DNA of 8,360 nt from Bacteroidales bacterium (GTDB lineage: Bacteria > Bacteroidota > Bacteroidia > Bacteroidales > ML635J-15). The stretch is from positions 1-8,360 of the forward strand of contig JALOAQ010000119.1 of the NCBI GenBank assembly GCA_023228725.1, written 5' to 3'. How positions within the stretch are numbered: the stretch's first letter is position 1; each line of letters begins with the position of its first letter. The translations under genes were made by a program, and so were the position numbers. Positions 1 to 7,187 of this stretch are shown in pieces. Under the pieces are notes generated by a model. It was not told the DNA's origin and did no database searches. It saw only the letters and a list, made by a program, of their open reading frames with translations.

Positions 1-439
1 TGCATAATAAGTACCCGCAGCAACTGTTAGCGGATTATTTGAACCTAAATTTGTTCCTGTTCCGCCTGGTCCGGTAAACCAAGTTAGATTAGCTCCTGTT
101 CCAACAATTCCGTTTGCAGTAATTTGAGTTGTTTCAGAAGGACAAATAGAACTTGCTCCTGCATTTACAGAGCTTATGCCGACATTTGTTTTTTCTGTTA
201 TTGTGATTGATTTTTCAGCAGGCGAACCACAATCTCCGGTTATTCTTGCATAATAAGTACCCGCAGCAACTGTTAGCGGATTATTTGAACCTAAATTTGT
301 TCCTGTTCCGCCTGGTCCGGTAAACCAAGTTAGATTAGCTCCTGTACCAACAATCCCGTTTGCAGTAATTTGAGTTGTTTCAGAAGGACAAATAGAACTT
401 GCTCCTGCACTTACAGAGCTTATGCCGACATCTGTTTTT
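1..439 (-). repeat. Near-identical 246-bp tandem repeat encoding 82-residue Ig-like domains
   Basis: Positions 1-193 and 247-439 match base for base except at four sites: 100/346, 109/355, 164/410 and 186/432. The period of 246 bp is exactly 82 codons, so the repeat stays in frame. Two differences are synonymous (GGA/GGT and GGA/GGG, both Gly) and two change the residue (Ser/Asn and Asp/Asn). Similarity stops abruptly at 440, where the older, diverged Ig-like domain (about 440-690) begins. The left copy is cut by the window edge, so the array probably continues. The pattern indicates recent in-frame duplication or gene conversion of a domain. Confidence 0.93.
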
Positions 440-3114
440 ACACTAACTATTGTACTAACACATTCTGTAATTCCGCAAGTACCGGAATATCTAACATAAT
501 AAGTTGTATTTGAATTTAAAGTTTGGGGAATTACTAATGGATTTCCAGTTCCAATAAGATTGGTTCCACAATCACCTGTAAACCATTCTGTAAGTCCTCC
601 ATCGCCTGGGTTTCCACCAGAAGCAGTTAAAGTGATATTAGTTGAAACACCTGGGCAAACAAAATTTGGAGAAGCAGAAGCAGAAGTGGGTGGAGTTGGT
701 GAAGAACTATAAATATTAAATTCAGAAATAAAATCCGTTTGACCTGTTAGTCCTTCACTAGTAGAATGAAAATATGCTCCACCACCAGGATCAATTGTAG
801 GGATTGGGTAATCGGGATATGCCATTCCGCATTGCACCATTTTTGTTTCACATATGTCTGAATATAAGCCAAAACCACCTGAAGATGTCCAAGTTTTATT
901 ACCAAAGTAGCTTGACCAGAGCATTACGCCATTTATATTAAATTGAGACAAAACAACAGCATAATCGCTTGTTTGGGAAGATTGATTATAACTTCCTGCT
1001 AAATATTGTGTTGGAAAAGTATTAGTAGTTCTACTTGATCCTGAGATAAAAATATTATTTTTTGAATCTATGCCTAGACCAATAAGGTTGGTTCCATCGC
1101 TAGTTCCGTCTCCTCCTATAAAAGTTGCCCATTTTCTAACACCTCCATTTGAAAATTGTAAAATTACACCATCACAAACAGAACTGCTACCACTTGATAA
1201 AGTATTTTTAAAATATGCCCCTCCACCAGGATTATAAAATGGAAAGTTTGTAGCATTTGCTCTTCCTACAATTATAAGATCTCCATTAGCTGCAATTTTT
1301 AAATCTCTACAATCTTGCCATAGCATAGCACCGCTTATATATACTCCACCATATAAAGTACACCAATTTAGAGAACCATTACTAGCAAACTTAAAAATTT
1401 GAATTTTTCTTCCATTACCACATGCAACCCCATCCACATAAGCTCCGCCAGGATTTACAGTAGTGTAAGAACCACTACCAGAACCACCAATAAAAATATT
1501 ATTATCCTTATCAACATCAATTGCAGTATAGTTACCATTATAAGCTGAACTATTTCCTTGACAAATATATGTACTCCATTCTAGAACTCCTGTACTTGAA
1601 AAACGATGAAGTGTTGGCACACTCGATTCTGATGATGTGTTTTTAAAATAGTGACTTCCTCCCGGATTTACTAATGGCATAGGATTCCAAGATGGAGGAG
1701 TGTATGTTTCACCAGTAACAACTAATCTGTTGTTATTATCTATAGCTATTCCACAAAGTTCTAAACCTGAACTAGATGTACCCGAAGTCTTATTAAACAT
1801 TGTTGCCCACAAACGTTCACCTTCAGAAGTGAATTTTAGAATAAAATTACGGTTATTATTTTGTTCAGTCTCATAATAAGCTCCAGGCATACTTTGTAAA
1901 GGAAAAGACGGACTAGGACTTCCATAAACATAAAAAACACTTCCAATAATATATAAGTTGTCGTCTTTATCTATAACAGCACTTTGATTAGTGAATTTTA
2001 CTTGTGCCGACTGGCTACTAGCGTAATATGTTGACCATACAATTTGTTTATTAGCGTTAAATTTCATTATTGTTAACTGCAAACCATTATTGCCTCCTGA
2101 TTGGGCATATGAACCACCTGGACTAATAATTGGGAAAACAGTGTTGTTATAGGTATTTTGTACAATAAACATATTGCCTTTTGAATCCCAAACAGGTCTT
2201 GTATAAGTAAAAGCCGCCGAATTCTCTTTTCCATCATGAAAATAAGTTGACCAAGTTAGAGATGGATCAATAGTAATTGGCTTAGATTGGTCATATTTAT
2301 TTAGCTGAAACAATATTGTGTCGTTTGATAAAACAAATTCTGCTTCAACAGGCTTTTCGCCCTGAAAACAAATAGGTTTATTTTCTACAATTTCTCCAAG
2401 TAGTATTTTAACAATAGCATTTCCTTTTACATCTAAGCTCACATTTTCTTGCCCTTTATAAAGAATTTTAATAAGAGAAGGATCTGCTCCGGCAGAAAGT
2501 TCAAAATCATACTTTAACTTGCCTGACTTTATATAAAACACTATATCAATTCCAGGATATAAATTAACATATCTAATACTTTCAAAAACAGGAACGTCCA
2601 TTAACCCATCAGGGTGTTGGGGATTAAAATAATTCCGTTTTTCTAATATCTCATTTTGTCCAAAAGGAATATTAAAATTCGCATCTGGGAAGTTTATATC
2701 AATACGGTAAGCTTCTGATTTTGCCTTTATCAAATCTCCTTCAAACTCTCTATTATTTATTTGCTTCATAATTTCTTCCCATTCTTTATCTGAATACGGA
2801 TTGGGAATCATTCTAGCACATATTTTATCATACTCTGAAGGCTCTATTGATTTAAAATACAATACTACTCCTTTATCTGTGAAAAAAACATTAGCCCCCG
2901 AAAGATTAGCAACAAAGTAAACGTCAGAACGAAATTTTCCGTTTTCATCAAATATTTGCCCTTTGTTTTCTTCAAAACCTTGAGTTAAGCTAAAATTAGA
3001 TTCTAACTGTTCTTCTACGTCATTACTCACTTCTTTGTTGTCTAAAATTTGTGAAAATAAAAAAGTATTAAATGTAATAAATGAGAAGATAAGGATAAAT
3101 AACAACTTTTTCAT
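1..3114 (-). CDS. Large secreted SBBP-propeller / Ig-like repeat protein, 3' end outside window
   Basis: This is an uninterrupted frame of 1038 codons that starts at ATG 3114 and runs off the left edge, so the C-terminus is missing. Residues 1-22 form a signal peptide (MKKLLFILIF then a hydrophobic run ending FSQ). Residues about 45-265 resemble the DUF7948 domain found before SBBP repeats: ENKGQ at 49-53, YPGID at 186-190, and a YDF..SAGADPS stretch near 202. A propeller region follows, with seven W-[SAC]-[ST] motifs at W288, W360, W436, W513, W584, W662 and W733. Each blade also has an (N/D)-x-x-G-N/D-x-(L/I)-x-(I/V)-G type strand and a PGG(G)-A/S-Y type turn. From about residue 806 there are Ig-like domains containing paired cysteines (for example ICPSE and TGDCG); the last two are near-identical. 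Proteins of this build in Bacteroidota are normally exported by the type IX system using a C-terminal sorting domain; that domain would lie outside the window. A surface or adhesive role is inference. Confidence 0.88.
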   Translation of the reverse strand, partial: MKKLLFILIFSFITFNTFLFSQILDNKEVSNDVEEQLESNFSLTQGFEENKGQIFDENGKFRSDVYFVANLSGANVFFTDKGVVLYFKSIEPSEYDKICARMIPNPYSDKEWEEIMKQINNREFEGDLIKAKSEAYRIDINFPDANFNIPFGQNEILEKRNYFNPQHPDGLMDVPVFESIRYVNLYPGIDIVFYIKSGKLKYDFELSAGADPSLIKILYKGQENVSLDVKGNAIVKILLGEIVENKPICFQGEKPVEAEFVLSNDTILFQLNKYDQSKPITIDPSLTWSTYFHDGKENSAAFTYTRPVWDSKGNMFIVQNTYNNTVFPIISPGGSYAQSGGNNGLQLTIMKFNANKQIVWSTYYASSQSAQVKFTNQSAVIDKDDNLYIIGSVFYVYGSPSPSFPLQSMPGAYYETEQNNNRNFILKFTSEGERLWATMFNKTSGTSSSGLELCGIAIDNNNRLVVTGETYTPPSWNPMPLVNPGGSHYFKNTSSESSVPTLHRFSSTGVLEWSTYICQGNSSAYNGNYTAIDVDKDNNIFIGGSGSGSYTTVNPGGAYVDGVACGNGRKIQIFKFASNGSLNWCTLYGGVYISGAMLWQDCRDLKIAANGDLIIVGRANATNFPFYNPGGGAYFKNTLSSGSSSVCDGVILQFSNGGVRKWATFIGGDGTSDGTNLIGLGIDSKNNIFISGSSRTTNTFPTQYLAGSYNQSSQTSDYAVVLSQFNINGVMLWSSYFGNKTWTSSGGFGLYSDICETKMVQCGMAYPDYPIPTIDPGGGAYFHSTSEGLTGQTDFISEFNIYSSSPTPPTSASASPNFVCPGVSTNITLTASGGNPGDGGLTEWFTGDCGTNLIGTGNPLVIPQTLNSNTTYYVRYSGTCGITECVSTIVSVKTDVGISSVSAGASSICPSETTQITANGIVGTGANLTWFTGPGGTGTNLGSNNPLTVAAGTYYARITGDCGSPAEKSITITEKTNVGISSVNAGASSICPSETTQITANGIVGTGANLTWFTGPGGTGTNLGSNNPLTVAAGTYYA

Positions 3115-3169
3115 AGTAATTTTTTTTTAATTAAATTTAATGCTTGAATGTTTAAAAAAATATTTATTA

Positions 3170-3199
3170 CAAATATACAAAATTATTGATTAATTACAA
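3170..3199 (-). promoter_or_regulatory. Bacteroidota-type promoter of the SBBP/Ig protein gene
   Basis: On the minus strand there is TTG (3199-3197), a 19-base spacer, and TATATTTG (3177-3170). This fits the Bacteroidota sigma-ABfr pattern TTG-N19-TAnnTTTG in full. Transcription would start around 3163-3165, giving a leader of about 50 bases before ATG 3114. The leader is A/T-rich with no Shine-Dalgarno, as is usual in this phylum. Confidence 0.65.
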
Positions 3200-3455
3200 T
3201 AGGCTAATGAAACTTTTTCTTAAATACTATTTTTTAAATTTTTTAAAATGAATTATAATAGTTGTTCCTAATAACTCCACCTCCTTAAATATTTATTAAA
3301 AAAGTTTAAAAATCCTTCATAGCGGAATACACATTCTTAATAATGAGACTGTTAAGATATTTGTTAAAAAAATTCATAAATCTTAATAGATTAGTTTTTA
3401 ACCAAGTCCTTAGCTTTATTTTAATATTTTAAATGTTAAAAACTGTTAATTAAGA

Positions 3456-3484
3456 TTTAATATCAAATAAATTTTATAGTTTTA
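3456..3484 (+). promoter_or_regulatory. Weak candidate promoter of the M3 peptidase gene
   Basis: TAGTTTTA at 3477-3484 differs from TAnnTTTG only in the last base, and a TTT triplet at 3456-3458 sits 18 bases upstream where TTG is expected. The first GC-containing bases (CCTCG, 3485-3489) follow directly, and the leader to ATG 3519 would be about 28 bases. The match is imperfect and the region is very AT-rich, so chance is a real possibility. Confidence 0.3.
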
Positions 3485-3518
3485 CCTCGAATTAAATAAT
3501 CTTATAAAATTTTTAAAT

Positions 3519-5630
3519 ATGAGAAAAACATCAATTTTTTTATTATCATTAGTTATTTTATTTACTATGTCGTGCAAACAAAAAACTGAAAATTTATGCG
3601 ATAACCCATTATTACAAGAATGGGATACGCCTTATGGAGTTCCACCTTTCGATAAAATAAAAATCGAAGATTACAAACCTGCTTTCTTGGCAGCTATGCA
3701 GGAGCAAAAAGATAATATTCAAACAATTATCGACAATCCAGAAGAAGCTAATTTTGAAAATACAATTGCTGCTTTGGAGTTTAGTGGTTTAACTTTATCA
3801 AAAGTTATAGGGGTGTTTTTCAACCTTCTTTCTTCTGATACAAATGAAGAACTTCAAAAAATTGCCCAAGAAATTTCTCCATTACTTTCAAATCATTCAG
3901 ACGAAATTTCTATGAGTCCTGAACTTTTTGCGAGAATTGAAAAAGTGTATAATAATAGAGAAAACGAAAATCTTAACAAAGAACAATTAAGAGTTGTGGA
4001 ATTAACTTATAAAAACTTTGTAAAAGGTGGTGCAAAACTTAATGATGAAGATAAAAAACGTTTAATGGAAATTAACGAAAGAACTTCTTTGTTGTCTCTT
4101 CAATTTGGTGATAATTTATTGGCAGAAACAAATGGATATAAACTTATTATTGATAATGAAGACGATTTAGCAGGTTTGCCAGAAGGTTTAATTGAAGCTG
4201 CAAGCATTGTTGCTGAAGAAAATGGTGAAAATGGAAAATGGATGTTTACTTTACATAATGCCAGCGTTTTACCATTTTTGCAATATTCAGATAATCGTGA
4301 ATTAAGAAAAGAAATACAACAAGCTTATATTAACCGTTGCAATAACGATAACGAATATGATAATAAAGAAATTATTCTTGAATTAGTTGAGCTAAGAATT
4401 GAAAGAGCTAAGCTTTTAGGATATGAAAACCATTCTCAATATATTTTAGAAGATAATATGGCTAAAACACCTGAAGCAGTTTATGAACTTTTAAACCAAG
4501 TATGGGCACCTGCTCTTGAAGTAGCTAAACATGAGGCAGAACTTTATCGTGAAATGATGAAAAACGAAGGAATTCAGGATGATTTACAAGCTTGGGATTG
4601 GAGATATTATACCGAAAAAGTTAGAAAAGAAAAATATGATTTAGATGAGGGAGAATTGAAACCTTATTTCAAATTAGAAAATGTGAGAGATGGTGTTTTT
4701 GAAGTTTCTAATAAATTATTTGGTTTAAATTTTATTAAATCTGATAATATTCCAATTTATCACCCTGATGTTGAAGCTTACGAAGTTAAAGACGATGAGG
4801 GGGAAATGGTTGCAGTTTTATATATGGATTATTTCCCACGTCCGAGCAAAAGCGGTGGTGCTTGGATGAACGATTATCGTGGACAATATGTTTATGAAGG
4901 TAAAAATGTAATCCCAATTATTACAATTAATTGCAATTTTACAAAACCAACAAGCACAACACCTTCATTATTAACATTTGATGAGGCTGAAACTCTTTTC
5001 CACGAATTTGGACACGGCTTGCACGGAATGCTTTCAAAATGTACATATCCTTCTGTTAGTGGAACAAATGTGCCACGCGATTTTGTTGAGCTTCCTTCTC
5101 AATTAATGGAACATTGGGCATCCGAACCTGAAGTTTTAAAATCTTATGCTCGTCATTATCAAACTAATGAGCCTATTAGTGATGAATTAATTCAAAAAAT
5201 GGAGGATGCTTCACATTTTAACCAAGGATTTGCAACCACAGAATTTATAGCAGCTGCTCTTTTAGATATGTATTATCATACACTTAGCGAAATGAATATC
5301 ACTGATGTTTTACTTGCAGAAAAACAAGCTTTGGATAAAATTGGTTTAATTCCAGAAATTGTAGTTAGATATCGTAGTTCTTATTTCTCCCATATTTTTG
5401 GTGGTGGATATTCAAGTGGTTATTACAGCTATATTTGGAGCGAAGTCCTTGATTCTGACGTATTTGGACTTTTTAAAGAAAAAGGAATTTTCGACCCTGA
5501 AACTGCAAAATCTCTAAAAGATAATATTTATTCAAATGGTCATAAAGATGAGCCTATGACAATGTTTGTGAATTTTAGAGGCAGAGAGCCAAAAATTGAC
5601 GCTTTACTTGAAGGTAGAGGATTAAAATAA
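3519..5630 (+). CDS. dcp: M3-family zinc metallopeptidase, peptidyl-dipeptidase Dcp-like lipoprotein
   Basis: The 703-residue product matches the M3A oligopeptidase family in full length; Escherichia coli Dcp is of similar size. The zinc site is HEFGH at 495-499 (H495 and H499 ligands, E496 catalytic base), and the third ligand is E524 in RDFVELPSQ, 25 residues after H499 as in thimet oligopeptidase. Other Dcp-like marks are SGTN.PRDFVE.PSQ..EHWA, SGGAW near 445, and a glycine/tyrosine loop at 628-638 (GGGYSSGYYSY) that in this family supplies substrate-binding tyrosines. Dcp enzymes release C-terminal dipeptides from short peptides. The N-terminus has a lipoprotein signal, with Cys19 after FTMS; the lipobox is not canonical but is plausible for Bacteroidota. 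The enzyme is therefore probably membrane-anchored outside the cytoplasm and would recycle peptides; the E. coli enzyme lacks this anchor. ATG 3519 is chosen because it yields the complete signal peptide. Oligopeptidase A is the alternative assignment, but the motif spelling favours Dcp. Transcribed alone: a terminator follows. Confidence 0.9.
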   Translation: MRKTSIFLLSLVILFTMSCKQKTENLCDNPLLQEWDTPYGVPPFDKIKIEDYKPAFLAAMQEQKDNIQTIIDNPEEANFENTIAALEFSGLTLSKVIGVFFNLLSSDTNEELQKIAQEISPLLSNHSDEISMSPELFARIEKVYNNRENENLNKEQLRVVELTYKNFVKGGAKLNDEDKKRLMEINERTSLLSLQFGDNLLAETNGYKLIIDNEDDLAGLPEGLIEAASIVAEENGENGKWMFTLHNASVLPFLQYSDNRELRKEIQQAYINRCNNDNEYDNKEIILELVELRIERAKLLGYENHSQYILEDNMAKTPEAVYELLNQVWAPALEVAKHEAELYREMMKNEGIQDDLQAWDWRYYTEKVRKEKYDLDEGELKPYFKLENVRDGVFEVSNKLFGLNFIKSDNIPIYHPDVEAYEVKDDEGEMVAVLYMDYFPRPSKSGGAWMNDYRGQYVYEGKNVIPIITINCNFTKPTSTTPSLLTFDEAETLFHEFGHGLHGMLSKCTYPSVSGTNVPRDFVELPSQLMEHWASEPEVLKSYARHYQTNEPISDELIQKMEDASHFNQGFATTEFIAAALLDMYYHTLSEMNITDVLLAEKQALDKIGLIPEIVVRYRSSYFSHIFGGGYSSGYYSYIWSEVLDSDVFGLFKEKGIFDPETAKSLKDNIYSNGHKDEPMTMFVNFRGREPKIDALLEGRGLK

Positions 5631-5658
5631 AAAATATTAAACTTATTTATAGATTTTT

Positions 5659-5698
5659 AAAGTGCATTAGTAAAATTTATTTTCTAATGCACTTTTTC
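5659..5698 (+). terminator. Strong intrinsic terminator after the M3 peptidase gene
   Basis: AAAGTGCATTAG (5659-5670) and its exact complement CTAATGCACTTT (5684-5695) form a 12-bp perfect stem with a 13-base A/T loop. A T-rich tail (TTTTTC then TTTATTATTTTT) continues into 5696-5710. It lies 28 bases after the stop codon. The left arm preceded by Ts and the T-rich right flank could also work weakly on the other strand, but no gene there needs it. Confidence 0.85.
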
Positions 5699-5711
5699 TT
5701 TATTATTTTTG
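5682..5711 (+). promoter_or_regulatory. Candidate promoter of the nucleotidyltransferase gene, overlapping the terminator
   Basis: TATTTTTG at 5704-5711 is an exact TAnnTTTG match. Nineteen bases upstream stands TTC (5682-5684), preceded by Ts, in place of TTG, so the -33 element is imperfect. Transcription would begin near 5716-5718, which leaves a leader of only about 13 bases before ATG 5730. The element overlaps the right arm and tail of the upstream terminator. Confidence 0.5.
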
Positions 5712-5729
5712 GAAATTAAATTAAAAAAA

Positions 5730-6644
5730 ATGAAACCTACACTTTTTATTTTAGCAGCTGGAATGGGTAGTCGTTATGGCGGATTAAAACAACTTGATGG
5801 ACTTGGACCTAATGGCGAAACTATAATGGATTATTCTGTTTATGATGCTATAAAAGCAGGATTTGGAAAGCTTGTTTTTGTTATTCGTAAATCTTTTGAA
5901 GAAGAGTTTAGAGAAAAAATAGTTAAAAAATATGAAAATAAAATCCCTGTAAAAATTGTTTTTCAAGAATTAGATTATTTGCCTGAGGGTTTTTCGCTAA
6001 ATCCAGCAAGAATAAAACCTTGGGGTACAAATCATGCTGTAATGATGGGTAAAAATGTAATTTCAGAGCCTTTTGCAGTGATAAATGCTGATGATTTTTA
6101 TGGTAGAGATGGTTTTAAAGTATTAGCTGAGTATTTATCTAATTTAAAAAACTCTAAAAATAAATATTGTATGGTAGGCTACAGACTTGGAAATACATTG
6201 TCTGAAAGTGGAACTGTAGCTAGGGGAGTTTGCGAAAGCGATGAAAATAATTTACTTACTACTGTTGTTGAAAGAACTAAAGTAAAACGAAATGATGGAA
6301 AGGTGCAGTATTTAGACGAAAATGAAAAGTGGATAACAATTCCTGACAACTCGCCTGTATCAATGAATATGTGGGGATTTACACCGGATTATTTTAAATA
6401 TTCTGACGAGCTTTTTGTTGATTTTTTAAAAGAAAATTCAGAAAATAATACAACCGAATTTTATATCCCCATGGTAGTAAATCATTTAATTGTTAATAAA
6501 ATTTCTAGTGTAGAGGTTTTGGATACAGATGCTAAATGGTTTGGAGTTACTTATGCGGAAGATAGAAATGGAGTAGTTGAAAAATTAGCCAAATTAGTAA
6601 AAGAAGGAGAATATCCTAGCCCACTCTGGGAAATTCAAATATAA
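5730..6644 (+). CDS. Sugar-phosphate nucleotidyltransferase (NTP_transferase family)
   Basis: The 304-residue product begins with the nucleotide-binding loop of the NTP_transferase (PF00483) family, LAAGMGSR at residues 8-15 followed by Lys20 in GGLKQL. An INADDFYG motif at 118-125 holds the acidic pair (D121, D122) that would bind the metal. A later SMNMWGF stretch (about 211-217) is typical of the single-domain group found in Bacteroidota. Such enzymes join a nucleoside triphosphate to a sugar 1-phosphate, making an NDP-sugar and pyrophosphate in the cytoplasm; the exact sugar and base cannot be read from sequence. In related genomes this group often lies beside a sugar kinase-like gene, but none is seen here. 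An in-frame TTG at 5709 would add seven residues; ATG 5730 is preferred because the TTG overlaps the -10-like element (5704-5711) and the extension MEIKLKK is not needed for the fold. The gene looks intact and single. Confidence 0.85.
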   Translation: MKPTLFILAAGMGSRYGGLKQLDGLGPNGETIMDYSVYDAIKAGFGKLVFVIRKSFEEEFREKIVKKYENKIPVKIVFQELDYLPEGFSLNPARIKPWGTNHAVMMGKNVISEPFAVINADDFYGRDGFKVLAEYLSNLKNSKNKYCMVGYRLGNTLSESGTVARGVCESDENNLLTTVVERTKVKRNDGKVQYLDENEKWITIPDNSPVSMNMWGFTPDYFKYSDELFVDFLKENSENNTTEFYIPMVVNHLIVNKISSVEVLDTDAKWFGVTYAEDRNGVVEKLAKLVKEGEYPSPLWEIQI

Positions 6645-6648
6645 AAAT

Positions 6649-6670
6649 AGTCTTGTTACCAAAGACTTTT
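6649..6670 (+). terminator. Weak hairpin terminator candidate after the nucleotidyltransferase gene
   Basis: AGTCTT (6649-6654) and AAGACT (6662-6667) form a 6-bp stem with a 7-base loop, followed by TTT. An A-run upstream (6643-6647) could extend the stem around a bulged T. It starts four bases after the stop codon, the right place for a terminator, but stem and tail are short. Confidence 0.4.
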
Positions 6671-6949
6671 GTGTTATTTCTTGAATTTAGTTAAATAAAA
6701 ATAAAGAAGTGAAAAATATGAACTAAGCTATGAAGAACTTGATTTTTTAAATGATTTTGCAAAAAATTACAGATGTATATTGATAAATTAATGATTATTT
6801 ATGAATTAATGATTTATTTACAATACAAAAAGTTTATTGTAAGACTAGGTTTTTTAAGAATTATCCTTGTTTATCAAAATTCCTTATTTAATATCAATTC
6901 AAATTTTTATAAAAATTATTAATTTTAAGAATAATTAAGTAATAAATGT

Positions 6950-6957
6950 TAATTTTG
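6950..6957 (+). promoter_or_regulatory. Candidate -7 element before the nitroreductase remnant
   Basis: TAATTTTG is an exact match to TAnnTTTG and lies 21 bases before ATG 6979. No TTG is found 17-23 bases upstream, only a TTTT (6923-6926). If active it would transcribe the remnant and could carry on into the FISUMP gene at 7188, for which no nearer promoter is visible. Confidence 0.4.
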
Positions 6958-6978
6958 AAAAATTAAATTTCTGACGGT

Positions 6979-7164
6979 ATGATTATTTATGAATTTATTA
7001 AATCAAGACTTATCTTCATAAGATTTTTTTATAAAAGTATTAGTGAAGAAGATTTAGAAATTCTGTTTAATACCACTCATTGGGCTATTTTTACGTATAA
7101 TTGCCAAGCAATACGTTTTATTTATGCAGATAAAGAACTTAAAAAAACAAATATTCACAAATAA
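6979..7164 (+). pseudogene. N-terminal remnant of a nitroreductase-family gene
   Basis: This 61-codon frame reads like the start of an FMN-dependent nitroreductase. Residues 5-25 (EFIKSR, then F16, K19, ISEEDLE) align without gaps to the family's usual ELLKNR...F..K.ISEEDLE opening, and residues 28-52 follow the LF..THWA.STYN.QPWRFIYADK pattern. Key signature residues are altered: the Pro after WA is Ile37, and the Pro-Trp of QPWRF is Ala44-Ile45. Translation then stops after KELKKTNIHK, whereas the family usually has about 170-200 residues. The FISUMP gene starts 23 bases beyond the stop, so the rest is missing and not merely shifted out of frame. I read it as a truncated, decaying gene that cannot bind flavin. 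A real small protein of unknown role is the less likely alternative. Recognition is from memory of the family. Confidence 0.6.
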
Positions 7165-7187
7165 TAAATAACTTAAAATAAATAATT

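Larger units (their letters stand above)
3115..3518. other. Divergent AT-rich intergenic region
   Basis: These 404 bases separate two divergently transcribed genes. They hold the minus-strand promoter at 3170-3199 and a weak plus-strand promoter candidate at 3477-3484. Only very short open frames occur (for example 23 codons on the minus strand, 3377-3306) and none resembles a known protein. I see no hairpin strong enough to call an RNA or a riboswitch. Confidence 0.6.
6645..6978. other. AT-rich non-coding stretch
   Basis: Apart from the weak hairpin at its left end and a promoter candidate at its right end, I find no gene here. A 25-codon open frame without a start (6705-6788, reading KYELSYEELDFL in part) looks protein-like but is too short to assign. 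A 17-bp sequence at 6791-6807 is repeated exactly at 6979-6995. The stretch may be decayed sequence, since it leads into a gene remnant. Confidence 0.5.

Noticed and set aside
3278..3287. TAAGGAGGTG on the minus strand, a perfect Shine-Dalgarno-like word (on the plus strand it resembles the 16S rRNA 3' end, CACCTCCTTA).
   Set aside because: No sensible reading frame follows: the overlapping GTG opens only 17 codons, and the surrounding plus-strand sequence shows no 16S rRNA similarity.
3306..3377. 23-codon minus-strand open frame starting with ATG.
   Set aside because: Too short, no promoter or recognisable motif, and expected by chance in such AT-rich sequence.
5784..5966. 60-codon minus-strand open frame.
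   Set aside because: It lies inside the nucleotidyltransferase gene and its product is a low-complexity Phe/Lys/Asn string, typical of an antisense shadow.
6705..6791. Short start-less frame reading KYELSYEELDFL in part, possibly a gene scrap.
   Set aside because: Only about 25 codons with no start and no family I can recognise; described under the intergenic stretch instead.
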